Source: Heloderma charlesbogerti (Eukaryota; Chordata; Lepidosauria; Squamata; Helodermatidae). From it: 64,000 bases of DNA. The notes beneath the pieces were generated by a model that saw only the letters and a program-made list of their open reading frames with translations, was not told where the DNA came from and did no database searches. The stretch is from contig JANEZZ010000524.1 in assembly GCA_026122225.1 (NCBI GenBank), positions 1 through 64,000 on the forward strand. The letters are read 5' to 3'. Numbering within the stretch: position 1 is the first letter of the stretch; every line of letters begins with the position of its first letter. Of the stretch, positions 33,805 to 43,759 are shown piece after piece. The position numbers and the translations under genes were made by a program.

Positions 33805-33971
33805 TTTGTTGTGTTTTTTTTACTTGGAAATGGTGGTGGCGGCAGCCGGTCAGAAGACCAGCCACTGCCAAACTGCCGCCAAACCATCGCCGGGAGCCGC
33901 CGCCACCAGGGACATTCGACAAAGGTAAGTCCCATCCCGGGGGGGGGGGGGGGCGGGGGGGCGGACTGTTT

Positions 33972-34030
33972 CTCCACCAATTTCTGGGGGCCGAATGCGT
34001 TGGCATTCAGCCTCCCGGAGATTCGTGGAG
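33972..34030. repeat. Subterminal hairpin of element B
   Basis: CTCCACC/GTGGAG outer arms and an inner stem GGCCGAATGCG with GCATTCAGCC. The sequences differ from those of elements C and D, but the two-level pairing is the same. Confidence 0.7.
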
Positions 34031-34138
34031 AAATTCTCTGACATCCCTAGGATCAAAGAACAAGATTCCATAACCAGAAATCTGTGATTCTTACCAAAAA
34101 CCTAAAGCAGCATGTTGTAGGAATGGCGGAGAAATCTG

Positions 34139-34193
34139 CCACGGACTCAAATGAGGCCAGATTCTTTAGAATCCGGCCCCCCGGAGTCCGTGG
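34139..34193. repeat. Subterminal hairpin of element C
   Basis: CCACGGACTC (34139-34148) pairs perfectly with GAGTCCGTGG (34184-34193); inside, GGCC-AGATTCT pairs with AGAATCCGGCC. Element D has the same outer arms, while element B has different bases with similar pairing. Confidence 0.85.
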
Positions 34194-34335
34194 TGGAATG
34201 GACTATCCCCCCGCCACCCCCCGAAATCCTCCCAGGACAGACTCAACCTGGCGGCGTCTGGTCCGGGTCATCGTCTTCATTCCGCAGCCATCTGCTGCTG
34301 GAATGTGGAACAAAATGGTATCTGGCATAGGGGAC

Positions 34336-34585
34336 GCCATTTGCGTCCCTGCCCTTGGCTGTGATTGGCTACGTAAATCTTTACATAGCCTATCATGGCA
34401 AAGAGCAGTGACGCAAATGGCATAGCAGATGCCATTCGCGTCCCTGCCCCTTGCTGTGATTGGCTACGTAAAGATTTACGTAGCCAATCACAAAAAGAGC
34501 AGGGACGCAAATGGCATCTGCTACACCATTTGCGTCACTGCTCTTTGCCATGATAGGCTACCTAAATATTTATGTAGCCGATCAC
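34336..34585. repeat. Tandem and nested palindromes of element C
   Basis: Three palindromic units, 34336-34421, 34431-34515 and 34525-34585, repeat at about 95-bp spacing. The first two run from a GCCATTTGCGTC-type arm (GCCATTCGCGTC in unit 2) to GACGCAAATGGC; cores are like GGCTACGTAAATCTTTAC. The linkers TAGCAGAT and ATCTGCTA, and the inner halves of units 1 and 3, are also inverted copies, so about 200 bp (34375-34572) is one large palindrome centred on unit 2. Confidence 0.85.
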
Positions 34586-35171
34586 GTTCAAGGGCCATTT
34601 GCGGCCACAGCCCGGCAGCAGACAGAAGTCTGGCTACGGGCAGCCCGGCAGCTCTGCGGACTCTCCACGGAGCGGAGCCAGCCAGGCAGGATTCCGGCGG
34701 GAGGGACAGATCGCCTCCCGCCCCCCGCGGACACCTGGACAGAATGGGGTGAGTATTCCGTACATCCCTAGCATGTTGCAAGTCATTTTAACTCACCTGC
34801 ACATAGTGTCTTAGATCTACAATTACTTCCATTTGAACAAACAATGGACACTGACATGCTTGACAAAAGGGAAAACTTCTGGATCTATAGACTCAGAACT
34901 CTTAGTCCATATGGCCTTAATCTGGAGGACAATTCATGAGCTTTATACTAATTGTACCTCTCTTTTTTTTTCTTCTTAGGAAATTTGATTTCCTAGCATT
35001 CCAAACTGCCATTCTTGGTATGTATTTAACATCACAGCTACTGATGAGGGCAGAAGCTGAAACATGTATATATGCTTGTCCACTCTGGTTCCTTCAACAG
35101 AGTGGAGGAGAAAGCTGCTAATCTCTCATTTGAGCCGCTTCTTCTGTATCCTGTTATGAGGGTGCGGCATG

Positions 35172-35365
35172 AGAGGGTCCATAGGTCAGTGGTACAGCAG
35201 ATGTTTTCCATGCAGAAAGCCCCAGTCTCAGTCTCCAGTTGAATGGAGCAGGTAGCACAGGAGTAAAAGATCCCAGGTTGTGACCCTAGTGAATCACTAC
35301 CATTGAGAGGAGACAATACCAGTCTAGATAGATGAGTGGCCTGACTCTCTGTAAGGTACCTCCAT
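35172..35365 (+). mobile_element. tRNA-Ala-like SINE, degenerate
   Basis: CCATAGGTCAGTGGTACAGC (box A) and TGCAGAAAGCCCCAGTCTCA keep the head of the element at 17543; the body has an extra segment and the end CTGTAAGGTACCTCC is diverged. Mirrored at 55404-55597. Confidence 0.6.
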
Positions 35366-35551
35366 ATATTCAGAAGTGCTGCTTATCCATTTCCTCTTCC
35401 CTTTCCCTTGTGTCTAGCTTCCCAAGACCTGTTAGCAATTAAAATGTACTGAGCGTGTCTGCTTAGCTCAAAGGGTGACCTTGAGTTGAGCCTCAGGTTC
35501 AAGCTACATCTTACTTGGGTAGCGTGACCCTATTCTTCTATTTTAATTTAG

Positions 35552-35845
35552 TTTAGTGTAAGTGTGAGTGGCTCCAATTTGGATTGGGACCAGCATGTAC
35601 TGGGAGGGGAAACTTAAACTTCCCACCCATTTGCTTGCCCAAATTCCAGACATACATGGCAATTAAAAAAAGAAGTGTGAATTGGGGTCAGTGGAGGCTC
35701 CCCCCGCCCCGCCATCCTGTAAAAAAAATCTTTGTGTGATGGGATGGAATTTTGGCAAAGAAACAGGGTGGGGGGAGGTTTACTCCTCCCCTCCCAATGC
35801 GTGCTGGTCCTGATCCAAATTGGGACCACTCACACTTACACTAAA
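35552..35845. mobile_element. MITE with about 70-bp inverted termini
   Basis: TTTAGTGTAAGTGTGAGTGG at the left and its near-exact complement CCACTCACACTTACACTAAA at the right. The inversion continues inward through CCAATTTGGATTGGGACCAG and CTGGTCCTGATCCAAATTGG. The interior is unique. Mirrored at 54924-55217. Confidence 0.8.
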
Positions 35846-36265
35846 GCAAAGATAAGAACAGGCTCAGCTACAGAATAGGCAATTACCATAACATGTAGCT
35901 TGACCTTAGAGGTATGAGACCATTCATGCAATTAATCATCATGGGAAAGACTTTAAGAAGTAAGTGGCAGGTGTGGGAGGTATGACCCAGACTGGGTGCT
36001 TGGCATGAGGGTAGTGGATTAACCCTTTGGTCCCGCTGCAGTTCTGCTCTAGATTGCCCCTCCCCCATGCTCATTGTTTACTTTTTAAAAAGCTAAAATT
36101 GCTAATGGAGTGAATAGTGTGCTATTCTTCTGTTTAGTATTTCTGAATTATGAAATAAAAATGCCCCTGTCACAATCTTGCCGTTCCATTGGAAAAGAAA
36201 AGATTGCTCATGTATATGACCAGCTGGGTTGCTTTACACACTATTTTACCAATCACAGCAAGTAA

Positions 36266-36378
36266 GGCCGCAATCCTATGCATGTTTAGACAGAAAAGGT
36301 CCTACAACTCCCAGCATTCCCCAGCCAGCATGGGAGGTGCAGGACTTTTGCTGTCTAAACATGCACAGGATTGCACCC
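36266..36378. mobile_element. MITE with CAATCCTATGCATGTTTAGA termini
   Basis: GGCCGCAATCCTATGCATG and GCACAGGATTGCACCC are inverted ends and TCCTACAACTCCCAGCATTC lies inside. Flanked by TAA at the left and TTA at the right. Mirrored at 54391-54503. Confidence 0.75.
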
Positions 36379-36977
36379 TTAATTTGTTTTTTTCTTTAGC
36401 TAGCCTTAAAAAAGACTTTCCAACTTCCATCTTTTAATTCAACGGCTTTGCATTTTGCAATTAACTGTTAGGATCAATTTCCATTGATTTCAGTGAAATT
36501 TATTTCCAGGGTATCAGAATTCTACAACCTAATTCCTCTGGGTGCAGCCCTGTCAAACAAACAAAAGCCTAGGATAACAGGTAGTGCTTTGCCAGACTGT
36601 CATGCCAATACGGTATTGTGGGTTGGCACTGTTACAACAGTAACAGCCACCACTGCCAGATGTAGTATCAGGTAGAGCAGCTGCATGGTACCAAATTAAT
36701 AGTAGCCATTTATAATGGGATTGCGGCTGACAGGTAATCACAGCTGGTCAGACATTACTTCACTTACTAATCATAGGATGCCTCTAGCTAAATCAGCACA
36801 GAACACATCACTCCTACAAGTATCTATTTGATCAAATGGTGGAAAGTGTTTTGGAAAGCGTTCCTCTCAAATCCTGTTTTGGGCTTTGGAGCCAAACATT
36901 GCCACTTTCCAGTTATTAGCCAACTTTCTCCCAAACATAAGCTCCTTTCTCTTTGAAAATAAATAAATCACATTTGA

Positions 36978-37050
36978 GGCATTCTGGCTACAATCCTAAA
37001 CCCACTTACTCAGAAGTAACCTTTGCTTACTTCTGAATAAACATGCACAG
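36978..37050. repeat. Palindromic MITE remnant
   Basis: CCACTTACTCAGAAGTAACC and GCTTACTTCTGAATAAACAT fold on each other. Confidence 0.6.
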
Positions 37051-37097
37051 CATGTCATTTAAAGTAGCACATTAAGGCATATTCTCAAGCATGTTAA

Positions 37098-37226
37098 GGG
37101 CGCAATCCTATGCATGTTTAGACAGAAAAGTCTTACAGCTCCCAGCATTCCCCAGCCAGCCATGCTGGCTGGGGAAAGCTGGGAGTTGTAAGACTTTTCT
37201 GTCTAAACATGCATAAGATAGTGCCC
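37098..37226. mobile_element. MITE, near-perfect hairpin, TAA target duplication
   Basis: GGGCGCAATCCTATGCATGT and its complement ACATGCATAAGATAGTGCCC bound an almost complete fold-back with AGCCAGCCATGCTGGCTGG at the centre. TAA on both sides suits a PIF/Harbinger-type 3-bp duplication. Mirrored at 53543-53671. Confidence 0.75.
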
Positions 37227-37377
37227 TAAAGCATATACAGTAGCACCTATTAAGGCACAGGTATAGTTCCCACTAGAAAGATGCCCTACAGGAAAATGGA
37301 TTACAATACTGTGTGAAATAATACTTCTATGATGCTGAAAATAAATTGATATTTGAGATTAATACATTGATAGTTGA

Positions 37378-37608
37378 TAGCCAGTGTGGTGTTGTGGTTG
37401 GAGTGTCGGTTTGGGACTCAGGAGGTCTGGGTTCTAGTCCCCACTAGGCCATGAAGCTCACTGGATGACTTTGGGCCAGTCATTGACTCTCACCCTAACT
37501 TACCTCACAGGGCTGTTGTGAGAATAAAAGAGAGAGGAGGAGGAAGATCATGTAAGCTACCTTAGCTTTCTTGGAAAAAGGTAGGATATAAATGTAATAA
37601 TAGATAAA
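37378..37608 (+). mobile_element. tRNA-derived SINE with an L2/CR1-like tail
   Basis: Second copy of the 23044 type: GCCAGTGTGGTGTTGTGGTT, GGGTTCTAGTCCCCACTAGG, CTTACCTCACAGGGCTGTTG and the end GGATATAAATGTAATAATAG. Mirrored at 53161-53391. Confidence 0.8.
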
Positions 37609-38957
37609 ATATATAAATATAAATACATTTCCACCCAGGCACAGGCCAAAGCTGGGATGGGCAGAAAGGCCACTGTATAGCAGCATACTTTATAACAAAC
37701 AAGAACTACCCTCCTGTAAAAAGCCTGCTTGCTTTCCACGTAAGGAGCCAGTTTCAGTCACTGAAAACAAGACATAAGCCAAATGGTGAAGAATGAAGGT
37801 CATGAGGGGCGAGATTGTGCTGGAGGGGGAAGAGATTTAAAAACAGGGCATATGTGAAAACTAACAGGAGGATGTAGAAGGCTCGAAGGCTGGTGTTGGA
37901 TCATGTCAGCAGGGAAGTATGTAGAGAAGCAGAAGAATTTGCACAGAGGTTTTAAACTTGCAATCCTTTTGCTTTAGATTATATAGAATGCCCTTGCAAC
38001 TGAGATCAGACACGCATCTACACTACTTTGTTTTCAGTGTTTGCTGAAGACTTTTCAGGAAAGCGTTTCTTGACTGATGATCAAATTCCAGGCACTGTCT
38101 TATTGACCTATTTGTTTATACTGTCTGTCACTTTTTGTATTTTGTTTTAATTTATTGTACACAATTCTGATATCTGTTAATGTGGAGATGAAGATAACAA
38201 TAATAGTCCCATCGAATCTATACATTGTAAACATGCATAGTAGGAACAGGCTGTAAATCTCACGTTGTTCAAATGTTTTGGTCCAAGTTATTTTAAAAAC
38301 TTATTTTATTGATTTTTTTGCAGAAAGATACATGCTGGTTATAAACAAAAAAAGAGTATTATGATAATAACAATATTAAACAAAAAATTAAACTTTCTGA
38401 AATAATCAAACTCTTTTCTGATGTTGCTGATTCGTCTGAAGCTCACGGCAGTAACTAATAGCTGAAAAACCAGATGCCTGCATGAATTTCTTGAATCACA
38501 CAAATGCAGATGGCGAATGAAGAAAGGCCAGTATATCTCGGCTCTATTTTTTGAGTTCTCTACTACCAGGCTTATCTAGCAACTATGATAGTAGCAGTTT
38601 TTTCTGTATTTAAAGTTGCAAACGTTTGTTTTTTTCCTCCAGCTGGACTGCCTGGCTTATTTCTCAAAAAATCTATTTTTAGAAGACTGAAAAGAAACCC
38701 TTGGCAGAACATCTTTATTTTCAAAGTAGGAACCTCAGCTGCTTCCAGGATTCTTGTGCAATCCAGGAAAATGGCTTAGGCCCTTGTAAGAACTTGGAAA
38801 ATTGTTTGGACAGACAGAATTCCCACAGCAGTCTTTAGTCTTGAGGGTACTGTAAAGACTTTATTTTTCTACTCTTATTTTCTAATGCTAGGGAAGACAA
38901 TTGTCTTTAGAACACTTCCTCCTTTCACACCCACCCATCATTTTTCCTTTATTGCAG
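37609..38957. other. Intergenic stretch without a recognised feature
   Basis: AT-rich sequence; a LINE-tail-like patch near 38130-38200 is too decayed to name. No gene seen. Confidence 0.45.
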
Positions 38958-39050
38958 CATTTCCCAACCTGGTAGCCTCTGGATTACAACTCCCAGCATC
39001 CCAACCAGCATGCTTGGTGGAATGATGGGAGTTGTAGTCCAACACATCTG
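38958..39050. repeat. Fold-back repeat, ACTACAACTCCCA family
   Basis: GGATTACAACTCCCAGCATC and GATGGGAGTTGTAGTCCA are inverted. Mirrored at 51719-51811. Confidence 0.75.
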
Positions 39051-39403
39051 ATGTAGATAGTCATCCCCTGGTGTTTGTTCCTTGTGTCCTATCTGGTAAC
39101 TGGAACTATAGTACCCATTCACAAAGGGCCTAATCCAACTCCTCACCTGCTAATCCTCCAATTGCCAATCCAGAGGCAAGAAGAGGGAGTGTTTCCTGAG
39201 GCAACAGGAGCTGGTGGTACGATTCAGGAGAAGGAAGACCTGACTTGCCAACCCCTTCCTCTAAGTACCTCTCCCATAAAATTAGTTGGGGCTGTACTCT
39301 CAAGTGAGGACAGAGGTACATTAATTTTCTATTTAGCTGCCATGGAAGGCTTAGACAAGAACTTTACTGTCTCTCCCTAACAACAGAACAGGAAACTCCT
39401 GGT

Positions 39404-39903
39404 TAGGGATGCTGGAAAAATCTGATTAGGGATGCCACGGACTCAACTGAGGCTGGATTCCAAAGAATCCGACCGCTGGAGTCCGTGGTGGACTGGCCGT
39501 ACTCACCTCCGGGTCTGGAGGAGTTCCCACGAGGCAGCTCTCCAGCTTCCTATAAAACGCAAGAAAGTTACAGCCAGAAATGGCGTATTGTATGCCATAT
39601 GCGGCTGTAAAGCACTTAATTTTACCTAAATACAGCAGTAAAAACCTGTAACTTAGGTAAAAGTAAGTGTTTTATGGCCGCAACTGACATAAAATACACC
39701 ATTTATGGCTGTAAGTTTCCTGCGTTAGGTGAATGGCAGCCACCATTAGCGTATCACGTTTTATAGGAAGCTGGAGAGCCGCTCTGCCAACTCTGGCGGA
39801 CACAGCAGGGCTCTGGAGGACTTTGCAGGGCGCCAAGTGGCCTGAATTGCCCTGCAACAGACCCCCCCCCCCGACCGGACAGTTGGGGGTTTGTACATCC
39901 CTA
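39404..39903 (+). mobile_element. hAT-like non-autonomous element D (variant of the palindromic family)
   Basis: TAGGGATG occurs twice at the left (39404 and 39427); the right end is TGTACATCCCTA. Flanks CTCCTGGT (39396-39403) and CTCCTGAC (39904-39911) match 6 of 8, supporting 39404 as the true end and a duplicated terminus. The hairpin 39435-39488 has the same CCACGGACTC/GAGTCCGTGG arms as element C. The internal palindrome has a different core (TTTTACCTAAATACAGCAG and CTGTAACTTAGGTAAAAG). Mirrored at 50866-51365. Confidence 0.78.
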
Positions 39904-40834
39904 CTCCTGACTCCACCCTGATACAACTAAGTCCAGTGCCATCTAGTGACTAAGCACATAATGACATTATCCACACGTTGGCTATCACAGGTGGTAGCCA
40001 GTGATCTATGCAAGTTTACTGCGATGGAAGTCCTACTGTGTTCAAGAGGACTTGCTCCAGTAAGTACATAGGACTGCAGCATTTGTCTGCATTAATTTGT
40101 CTTTTAAAAAAGTGGACCACTATGTAATTTATAAAATAGGCTTAAAGATTCTAGCATGCAAGCTCAATGGATGGGGGAGTAAGGGCCACAGGAGCAATGG
40201 AAAGAAACCATGCAACACTCTGCACCCTCCTAGTCTTGGCAAAACAACTTTCAGAGCCCTTGCTACACCATTGCTGCTTACCAGCCCATGTAGAGCACAC
40301 ATGCCTCAAGACAAAGGAAGAATCAGCACTAGGGCCTCTCTTGAGGCCTCTTGTTGCTGTTGCCGTGGAGCCCTGCGGGTCAAAACCCCATGCAGGGCTG
40401 GCGTCAAGGATAGGCATGGTTGGGCACCTGCCAAAGGTCCATACCCCAACAGGGGCCCATTGATGAGAGGCCCCTGGAGTTGCTCCGCCTCTTCACCATT
40501 GCAACTGCCCACTTGCTCATTGGCTGTCTGCCTGTCAAGCAAGCAAGTGGCAGCAATGATGAGAGAGAGAGGAGGAGGAACAAGAACAGCTGGTGACAAT
40601 GACGGTGAGAAGGTAGACTCACTGGGGGAGGGTGTTTTGCCCAAGGGCCATCAAAAACATGGAGCTGGCACTGACCCCATGCTGCAAAATCAGACCAGAC
40701 AAGGTATCATGAGTGGGACTTAATTTTCCAATGCCAATGTTCCAATGCTCTCTAGAAGAATACATAATGAAAATACAGATGAACAATTCCAAGGAGGTAG
40801 AAAGTGCATTTTCCCCCTCACTGACTGGTTACAG

Positions 40835-40965
40835 CATGGGTGGGAACCTATGGCCCTCTATATGGTGTTATATGACAGCTGCCATCAACCCCAGCCAGCA
40901 GAAATGATGGGAGCTGTAGTGCAGGAACCTTTGGAGGGCCACAGGTTACTCACCCTTGGGCTACA
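40835..40965. repeat. Fold-back repeat
   Basis: GGGTGGGAACCTATGGCC and GGCCACAGGTTACTCACCC ends are inverted around CCATCAACCCCAGCCAGCAG. Mirrored at 49804-49934. Confidence 0.7.
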
Positions 40966-41439
40966 GAAAGTCCTCACATGAAAGGAAGGGCTTCCAGAGG
41001 AGGGCGCTTGCAGATGTTCTTGAGTCCCAGCATGTCTTTTCCTGAAAAATCCTGGAATGTCTTTCCTGGAAGGTTTTTATACACTAGCTTTGGCCGAAAA
41101 TAATCTCCTTTTGTGTTGCTAAGTAAGCATTCTTTTAGATTCAGGCAGTGCTGAGATGCTCTGGTCCACCCCTTTTCTCATTTGTTATGTCTTTGGCAAG
41201 AATATTTGGGGTTTCAGGCCAAATCACAGTGTTGTTATGTACGAGGTGATAATCTCTCTCTCCCCCCCAAGAATCCCTGCCCTTGAGTTTAATTTTATTT
41301 CTTAAGATTTTTAAAATTTATTATTATTTAACTGGGAGGTTGCCATGCTATAAAGCAAAGTGCCACCCTCCCAGTACCATCTTTATTTGGGTTCAAAAGA
41401 GCATGTTTGTGTTTTGGAGCTCATACCCCACGTCTGCCT

Positions 41440-41660
41440 TGTACACTTAGGTTCTTGGGCAAGTTACTTTTTCTTTTATTCTCACCAGTTTGCTTTCTGG
41501 AAAATGAACGTGTTGTGTGACCCACCATGCCCAACAAGGCAACCATTTTATGAATGAGCAAGCCTCCCTCCACATGGCAACCATTTTGTGGAAGACACAC
41601 TCTCAACATTCCAAATGTGCCCACAGAACCCCTAAAATTGGGGATCCCTGGTTTAGCCAT
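41440..41660. mobile_element. Probable hAT-like MITE, one end
   Basis: AAATGTGCCCACAGAACCCC and TTGGGGATCCCTGG mark a terminus, and GGCAACCATTTTGTGGAAG occurs inside. Shares blocks with 42088-42260 and 21976-22290. Mirrored at 49109-49329. Confidence 0.45.
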
Positions 41661-41731
41661 TCCAAATCAGGTCACCAGTTGGTCTAAAACATGCATTAGA
41701 CAGGGACATGCTGAAAGCTGAAACACAGAGG

Positions 41732-42024
41732 CTGAAGGCCAAACTAGACATGATGTTAAGTAGACATGATGAATATCACCCCTGACCCACAGCTGCTATT
41801 TGCATTGGGAGGACATTCCTTCCTGATGCAAATAGCTGCAGTGGGGGTGATTTTCATTCAGAGCACTGTGGGGGGGGGCAGGGAAGGATTAAACTCTCCC
41901 TCCCCACCTCCTGCAGTGACAAGGCTGCTCAGATTGCCCTGTGGCTGCTATCTACACAAACAACAAAATGCACATCAATTGCATTCATGCATTACATTAA
42001 TGTCACATCTAGTTTGGTCCTCAG
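41732..42024. mobile_element. MITE with CTGAGGACCAAACTAGA-type termini
   Basis: CTGAAGGCCAAACTAGACAT and its complement-like ATCTAGTTTGGTCCTCAG bound 293 bp. GCAGCTGCTATTTGCAT-like segments inside also fold back (CTATTTGCATTGGGAGGA and CCTGATGCAAATAG). No target duplication is obvious. Mirrored at 48745-49037. Confidence 0.7.
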
Positions 42025-42087
42025 AAAAGCCCAGCACTGACTAGTCTGGGTTTGCTGACACTGACATATAATCCAAGTAGTAGTTGC

Positions 42088-42260
42088 CGGTGTTGGATAG
42101 GTGGGCACATTTGCAGCGTTGAGAGTGTGTCTCTCACAAAAGGCTGCCGTGTGTGGGAAAGAGGCTGCTCATTCATTACATGGCTGTCGCGTCACAAAAT
42201 TCCTATCATGTCACACTCATTTCTCAGAAGGCAAACTGGTGAAGGCCAAATGAAACATTC
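42088..42260. mobile_element. MITE fragment related to 41440-41660
   Basis: GTGGGCACATTTGCAGCGTT and GAGAGTGTGTCTCTCACAAA are the reverse-oriented equivalents of blocks in 41440-41660. Mirrored at 48509-48681. Confidence 0.4.
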
Positions 42261-42419
42261 TGCTAATCGCTAAGTAACCAAGAAGTGATTGGGTTACTTA
42301 GTTGAGTGTAAGCACAAACCCCGGTTCAGATCGGGACTCAAAATTTCACCACCACCCATGGGGGGGGGAGGTAACAAGAAGAAAAAAGTCCCCATTGGAA
42401 CCCAGTGACACTGATGATT

Positions 42420-42655
42420 ACGACCTGTATCACATGCCATGAGTTTAATCTTTAATGAGCTTCCGCCACACACTGAAAACTTGGTTGTTCAGGCAGGCAC
42501 TTGACTTGGGGTGGGTTAGGGTATTTTTAGATGATGTTTTAATGTGTAATTTTACTGTTTTAAACTGTACTGTTGAACATCACCCAGAGTGGCCAGGTGA
42601 TCGGCCAGATAGGTGATTAAGACATTTAATTAATAAATAAATAAAATAATCACTG
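42420..42655 (+). mobile_element. LINE 3' end (L2/CR1-like, second subfamily)
   Basis: GGGGTGGGTTAGGGTATTTT, AGAGTGGCCAGGTGATCGGC and TTTAATTAATAAATAAATAA match 32845-32990 in the opposite orientation. Mirrored at 48114-48349. Confidence 0.7.
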
Positions 42656-42781
42656 TCAAGGATTTTCATATATGTCCGAAAATGTATTGATGTCTGAGAA
42701 TGCAATAAAGAAACGCCTATCTATCTGGATATATACATATATAAAAATAAAAAGTATGAAATACATTAAATGGCATGAAAG

Positions 42782-42783
<2 letters not shown>

Positions 42784-42866
<83 letters not shown>
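42784..42866. repeat. Compound (TA)n(CA)n microsatellite
   Basis: About 26 TA units, a CATA transition and about 12 CA units, identical in length in the mirror copy (47903-47985). Confidence 0.95.
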
Positions 42867-42868
<2 letters not shown>

Positions 42869-43525
42869 ATTCATACCATAGGAGTTTTTTGTTTTTTTTT
42901 CCTACAGTAGAGCAATTCTTCCAGGTTTAACCTGTGGGAGACTGATGGAGATCTTGCCTCCTAACAGGGGGTTGATTACTTTTTGATGGATACTAGACAA
43001 ATGATCCAATGATTCCGACCATGCTGGGGATGAATTCCATACTTTATCAGCACAAATATGAAACAGCTCTAGTCTCCTGGCTCCGTGTGAGGTATAAGTA
43101 GCACACACCATCAGGTGCCCCTCATTTATCACCTAATTCAGCTTCCCATAGTCACCGGCCTCCATTAGTCATGCAGCATTCTTCCAAGCCATTAGTAGTC
43201 AATGGGTAGCTGGAGAAAAGAAAGAGGATATGAAATGCATGTTATGATATATTCAAAGGATGAAATGATGTATGAGACAGTCTTAGTTCCTGGCTTAAGG
43301 CTTAATTGTCTGTGGACGCATTGGATTATTTCACCCCTTCTCTCATCCACTGTGCAAAGTGTATAATTAATTTCGGTCAGGAATAGAAAAACACCATCAA
43401 ATGATATTCTTAACAAGTGACGTGTAAAAACAGGTCCTATAGATGATGGTTTCTATTGTATTAACATATCCAAGGCGTAACTTTTCAACCCCAGTTCTAA
43501 AGTGGGCAAACCTGAGCACATGGGC

Positions 43526-43614
43526 AGCCCAATCCTAGCTAGGTTTACTCAGAAGTAAATTAATTTTGTGCAATGGGGCTTACTCTCAGGTAAATGAGCA
43601 CAGGATTGCAGCTT
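43526..43614. repeat. Palindromic MITE
   Basis: CAGCCCAATCCTAGCTAGGT and GCACAGGATTGCAGC ends with TACTCAGAAGTAAATTAATT inside. Mirrored at 47155-47243. Confidence 0.7.
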
Positions 43615-43759
43615 TACCCTGCATTCCTATGTATGTCTACTTAGTACTGTCATCCCCATTGACCTCAGTGGCTTTAAGTATGGTGCCTGGGGCTGGCTTT
43701 CAGATCCGTCACTCTTGTTAGAGGCTGAAGTGGCTGAGTGCCTTTTACCATCTTAGGCC

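Larger units (their letters stand above)
33281..34049 (-). mobile_element. hAT-like non-autonomous element B (palindromic family)
   Basis: Left end TAGGGATGGACG and right end TCTGACATCCCTA. The flanks GGACCGAA (33273-33280) and GGATCAAA (34050-34057) match 6 of 8, with both differences transitions. It contains at least five palindromes, a poly-G run (33939-33953) and a subterminal hairpin (33972-34030). It lies in opposite orientation to element C, 68 bp away. No transposase. Mirrored at 56720-57488. Confidence 0.8.
34118..34770 (+). mobile_element. hAT-like non-autonomous element C (palindromic family), perfect target duplication
   Basis: The left end is TAGGAATGGCGG and the right end is TACATCCCTA. 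The flanks GCATGTTG (34110-34117 and 34771-34778) are identical, a perfect 8-bp duplication. The element is 653 bp, GC-rich, lacks a transposase, and consists of a subterminal hairpin (34139-34193), a nested palindrome array (34336-34585) and a GC-rich right part. Mirrored at 55999-56651. Confidence 0.88.

Noticed and set aside
33800..34073. Proline/glycine-rich reading frames
   Set aside because: They are produced by the GC-rich palindromic transposon B and its poly-G run on both strands.
34336..34585. Possible CRISPR-like array from regularly spaced palindromes
   Set aside because: The genome is a vertebrate; the units are parts of a transposon with target duplications, and the spacers are themselves inverted repeats.
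40097..40723. Open reading frame of 208 codons (mirrored at 50046-50672)
   Set aside because: Composition follows the GC-rich local repeat sequence and no domain is recognisable. Overlapping frames on both strands are equally open, and it has no splice or promoter context.
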